Shown: one piece after another, positions 62,424 through 64,000 of the stretch
Layout of the letters: every line of letters starts with the position of its first letter
How positions within the stretch are numbered: the stretch's first letter is position 1
Position numbers and translations under genes: made by a program
NCBI RefSeq assembly: GCF_014773245.1
Contig: NZ_JACWMX010000008.1
Location: forward strand, 1-64,000
Source: Mucilaginibacter glaciei
GTDB lineage: Bacteria; Bacteroidota; Bacteroidia; Sphingobacteriales; Sphingobacteriaceae
Length of the DNA stretch: 64,000 nt
Reading direction: 5' to 3'
Notes under the pieces: model-generated
What the model was told of the DNA's origin: nothing
Databases searched by the model: none
What the model saw: only the letters and a program-made list of their open reading frames with translations

Positions 62424-62717
62424 ATGGAAAGCAACGAAAAAAATCCGGAATACACACCGAATAACAACCCGAATGAAAATCCTGAAGAACAACAGTCTCA
62501 CAACGAGGACGGCGCGCAATACCACCGCCAGCCGGAGCAGGAGCAACAGCAGGAAGGCGCAGATACCTCATACAGTGAGTCTAACGATGTAACGCCACCA
62601 AACCAACATGAGTTCCCGTCAGTTGGTGTAGCTACAAAAACAGATTTTGCCAGCCGCCCGCATGGCCGTACAACCGGCAGGATGGTAGGGCACGAGCCGG
62701 GTACAGAAGGTATCTAA
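62424..62717 (+). CDS. Polar disordered protein, function unknown
   Basis: 97 residues rich in N, E, Q, P and G ('NNNPNENPEEQQSHNEDG'), with a less repetitive C-terminus 'RTTGRMVGHEPGTEGI'. No signal or membrane segment; expected to be disordered. It has a 200-base A/T-rich leader and its own strong terminator. The size and hydrophilic make-up resemble stress-associated small proteins, but I cannot assign a family. Confidence 0.65.
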   Translation: MESNEKNPEYTPNNNPNENPEEQQSHNEDGAQYHRQPEQEQQQEGADTSYSESNDVTPPNQHEFPSVGVATKTDFASRPHGRTTGRMVGHEPGTEGI

Positions 62718-62743
62718 GATCTTTTTCAAATTTTAATTTACAG

Positions 62744-62779
62744 AAAAAGCCATTCGTTAAACTGACGAATGGCTTTTTT
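62744..62779 (+). terminator. Terminator of the polar disordered protein gene
   Basis: AGCCATTCGT, 7-base loop, ACGAATGGCT and a T-run, 30 bases past the stop. Confidence 0.88.
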
Positions 62780-62879
62780 GGTTGTGGTGTCACCCTCAAT
62801 ATGTTTGTCGTCGACCTTTCCATTGGGGATCGCTTTGTCGCTATCGCTCCGTGCAATGACGTGTGGTATTAAAACTCAT

Positions 62880-62964
62880 GTCCTTGCGAGCGATAGCGTG
62901 GCAATCTCAGAGGACAAGCGGATAGGCTGAGATTGCCGCGTTGCTATCACTCCTCGCAATGACA
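62880..62964. repeat. REP-like palindromic repeat family A, copy 2
   Basis: GTCCTTGCGAGCGATAGCGT on the left, GAGATTGCCGCGTTGC plus TCGCAATGACA on the right, matching the unit at 17721-17805 in order and length. The 25-base loop differs between copies. Confidence 0.75.
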
Positions 62965-62978
62965 ATAGTTTTTGAGCA

Positions 62979-63005
62979 CAAAAAAAGCCATCCTCACAGA
63001 CAGCT
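62979..63005 (-). terminator. Terminator of accD
   Basis: On the minus strand AGCTGTC, TGTGA loop, GGATGGCT with two G-U pairs, then seven T, 25 bases past the accD stop. Confidence 0.6.
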
Positions 63006-63030
63006 TCTTCATTATAAAATATTGTTTAAT

Positions 63031-63915
63031 CTAACCCTTCGGCTCAATTACTTTTTCTTCTTTAGGTGTAACCGGTGTCAGCATTTTTAAGAATGAGGCC
63101 AGTTTTTCCTTCATTTCGCGGCGGTCTACGATAAAATCAAGGAAACCATGTTCCTGCACAAACTCTGCAGTCTGGAAGCCCTTAGGTAAATCTTTTTTGA
63201 TGGTTTCTTTAATAACACGCGGGCCGGCAAAGCCGATAAGTGAACCCGGCTCGGCAATATTAATGTCGCCCAGCATCGCGTACGAAGCGGTTACACCACC
63301 TGTAGTAGGGTCGGTTAGTAAAGATACGTACGGTACCTTAGCCTGGCTCAATAAAGCCAGTTTAGCTGAAGTTTTAGCCATCTGCATGAGTGAAAACGCC
63401 GCTTCCATCATCCTGGCACCGCCTGATTTGGAGATCATGATGAAGGGTACTTTATTTGCGATGCTGTAATCTATCGAGCGGGCAATCTTTTCGCCTACTA
63501 CAGACCCCATAGAACCACCTATAAAGTTAAAGTCCATACAGGCAATCATTACTTCCTGGCCGTTCATTTTACCATGTGCGGCGCGGATAGCATCCTGCAG
63601 GCCGGTCTTTTTTTGCGTTTCGGCAACGCGGTCGGTGTATTTTTTACTGTCGGTAAAGTTTAGGGGGTCGCCGCTGTGCAGGTTGTTAAACAGTTCGGTA
63701 AACTGGTTATCATCAAACAAAACAGAAAAATATTCTTTAGAGCCAATGCGCAAATGGAAACCGCAATAGTGGCAAACGTATTGGTTCTCTACCTGTTCTG
63801 AGTAATGCAACGGTTTTTTACAATTAGGGCATTTGTTCCAGATGCCGTCGGGCGCTTCCTTCTTTTCCTCAGTAGTCGTAATTATCCCTTTGATCTCTCT
63901 CTTAAACCAGGCCAT
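63031..63915 (-). CDS. accD: Acetyl-CoA carboxylase carboxyltransferase subunit beta
   Basis: 294 residues from the ATG at 63915, which gives the conserved [11 protein letters not shown] start; a further upstream ATG (63945) is less likely. The N-terminal zinc ribbon is present as C-x2-C ('CPNCKKPL') and C-x2-C ('CHYCGF'). The crotonase-fold domain carries '[23 protein letters not shown]'-type and '[18 protein letters not shown]' segments. With AccA it transfers CO2 from biotin to acetyl-CoA in fatty-acid synthesis; accA is not in the window. Confidence 0.96.
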   Translation of the reverse strand: MAWFKREIKGIITTTEEKKEAPDGIWNKCPNCKKPLHYSEQVENQYVCHYCGFHLRIGSKEYFSVLFDDNQFTELFNNLHSGDPLNFTDSKKYTDRVAETQKKTGLQDAIRAAHGKMNGQEVMIACMDFNFIGGSMGSVVGEKIARSIDYSIANKVPFIMISKSGGARMMEAAFSLMQMAKTSAKLALLSQAKVPYVSLLTDPTTGGVTASYAMLGDINIAEPGSLIGFAGPRVIKETIKKDLPKGFQTAEFVQEHGFLDFIVDRREMKEKLASFLKMLTPVTPKEEKVIEPKG

Positions 63916-64000
63916 ATCTATTTCTAAGTCTTTCAAGTATTGCAAAGAAACGAAAAAAGGTTTGTAATTATTGGGAGTGGTTGTAAAAGTTTAAGGGTTA

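Larger units (their letters stand above)
62718..63030. other. Intergenic region with terminators and REP-like repeats
   Basis: About 310 bases without a gene. It holds the terminator of the polar protein gene, a related half-repeat (62815-62862, GATCGC...GCTATCGCTCCGTGCAATGACG), the second family A repeat and the accD terminator. Confidence 0.6.

Overview
The window looks like the chromosome of a Bacteroidota bacterium, most likely family Sphingobacteriaceae (Mucilaginibacter/Pedobacter-like). The supporting signs are a SusC/SusD pair beside a DUF6377-type regulator, a GldF-GldG protein, a PUR-alpha-like DUF3276 protein, a TIGR03643 protein and many 'SCKK'-type lipoprotein signals. Promoters match the Bacteroidota form TTTG-N19/20-TAnnTTTG, and there are almost no Shine-Dalgarno sites. 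Genus is inference from gene content; no marker gene was compared.

Layout. 1-72: the 5' end of a probable IS3-type orfA running off the window. 170-12153: a loosely organised region with an M13 peptidase, a small beta-barrel protein, GldF-GldG, DnaN, two DUF4397 lipoproteins, DedA, a zinc phospholipase C-like protein, a GH109-like oxidoreductase-fold glycosidase and an Mpo1-like protein. 12213-19082: a minus-strand housekeeping block reading pheT, a coiled-coil protein, zapA, a structured RNA (6S candidate), rny, with radC and rpsT further upstream on the same strand. 19258-22443: a two-domain OlsF-like acyltransferase, diverging from a HhH protein-apt pair.

22666-43302 is a carbohydrate-linked accessory region. 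It holds a secreted GH31, a membrane regulator (DUF6377), SusC, SusD, two ~1100-residue FG-GAP/ASPIC lipoproteins, a SRPBCC/GyrI-like protein on the other strand, a vanadium-haloperoxidase/PAP2-like lipoprotein and a secreted GH65. The likely theme is capture and periplasmic cleavage of an alpha-glucoside or glucoconjugate. The paired FG-GAP lipoproteins and the haloperoxidase-like protein are not explained by any well-described utilisation system, so this is the best candidate for an undescribed system.

43303-51475 mixes repeat-rich intergenic DNA, small genes, tRNA-Arg(CCG), ychF, mgtE, DUF5362, DUF3276 and an ABC exporter. 51476-57567 is a conserved-looking plus-strand run: leucine dehydrogenase, nusB, DUF1573, yajC, ybbR-like, coaE, a ligase-associated exonuclease, a 53-residue DUF5522 protein and a MarR regulator. 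The end holds a PAP2 phosphatase, glmM, a cysteine desulfurase, two disordered acidic/polar proteins and accD.

The intergenic DNA carries several palindromic repeat families, including twin nested inverted-repeat elements at 43435-43662. The most surprising coding feature is a leucine dehydrogenase whose active-site lysine is methionine. The most surprising RNA feature is the long-stemmed, self-terminating RNA between zapA and rny.
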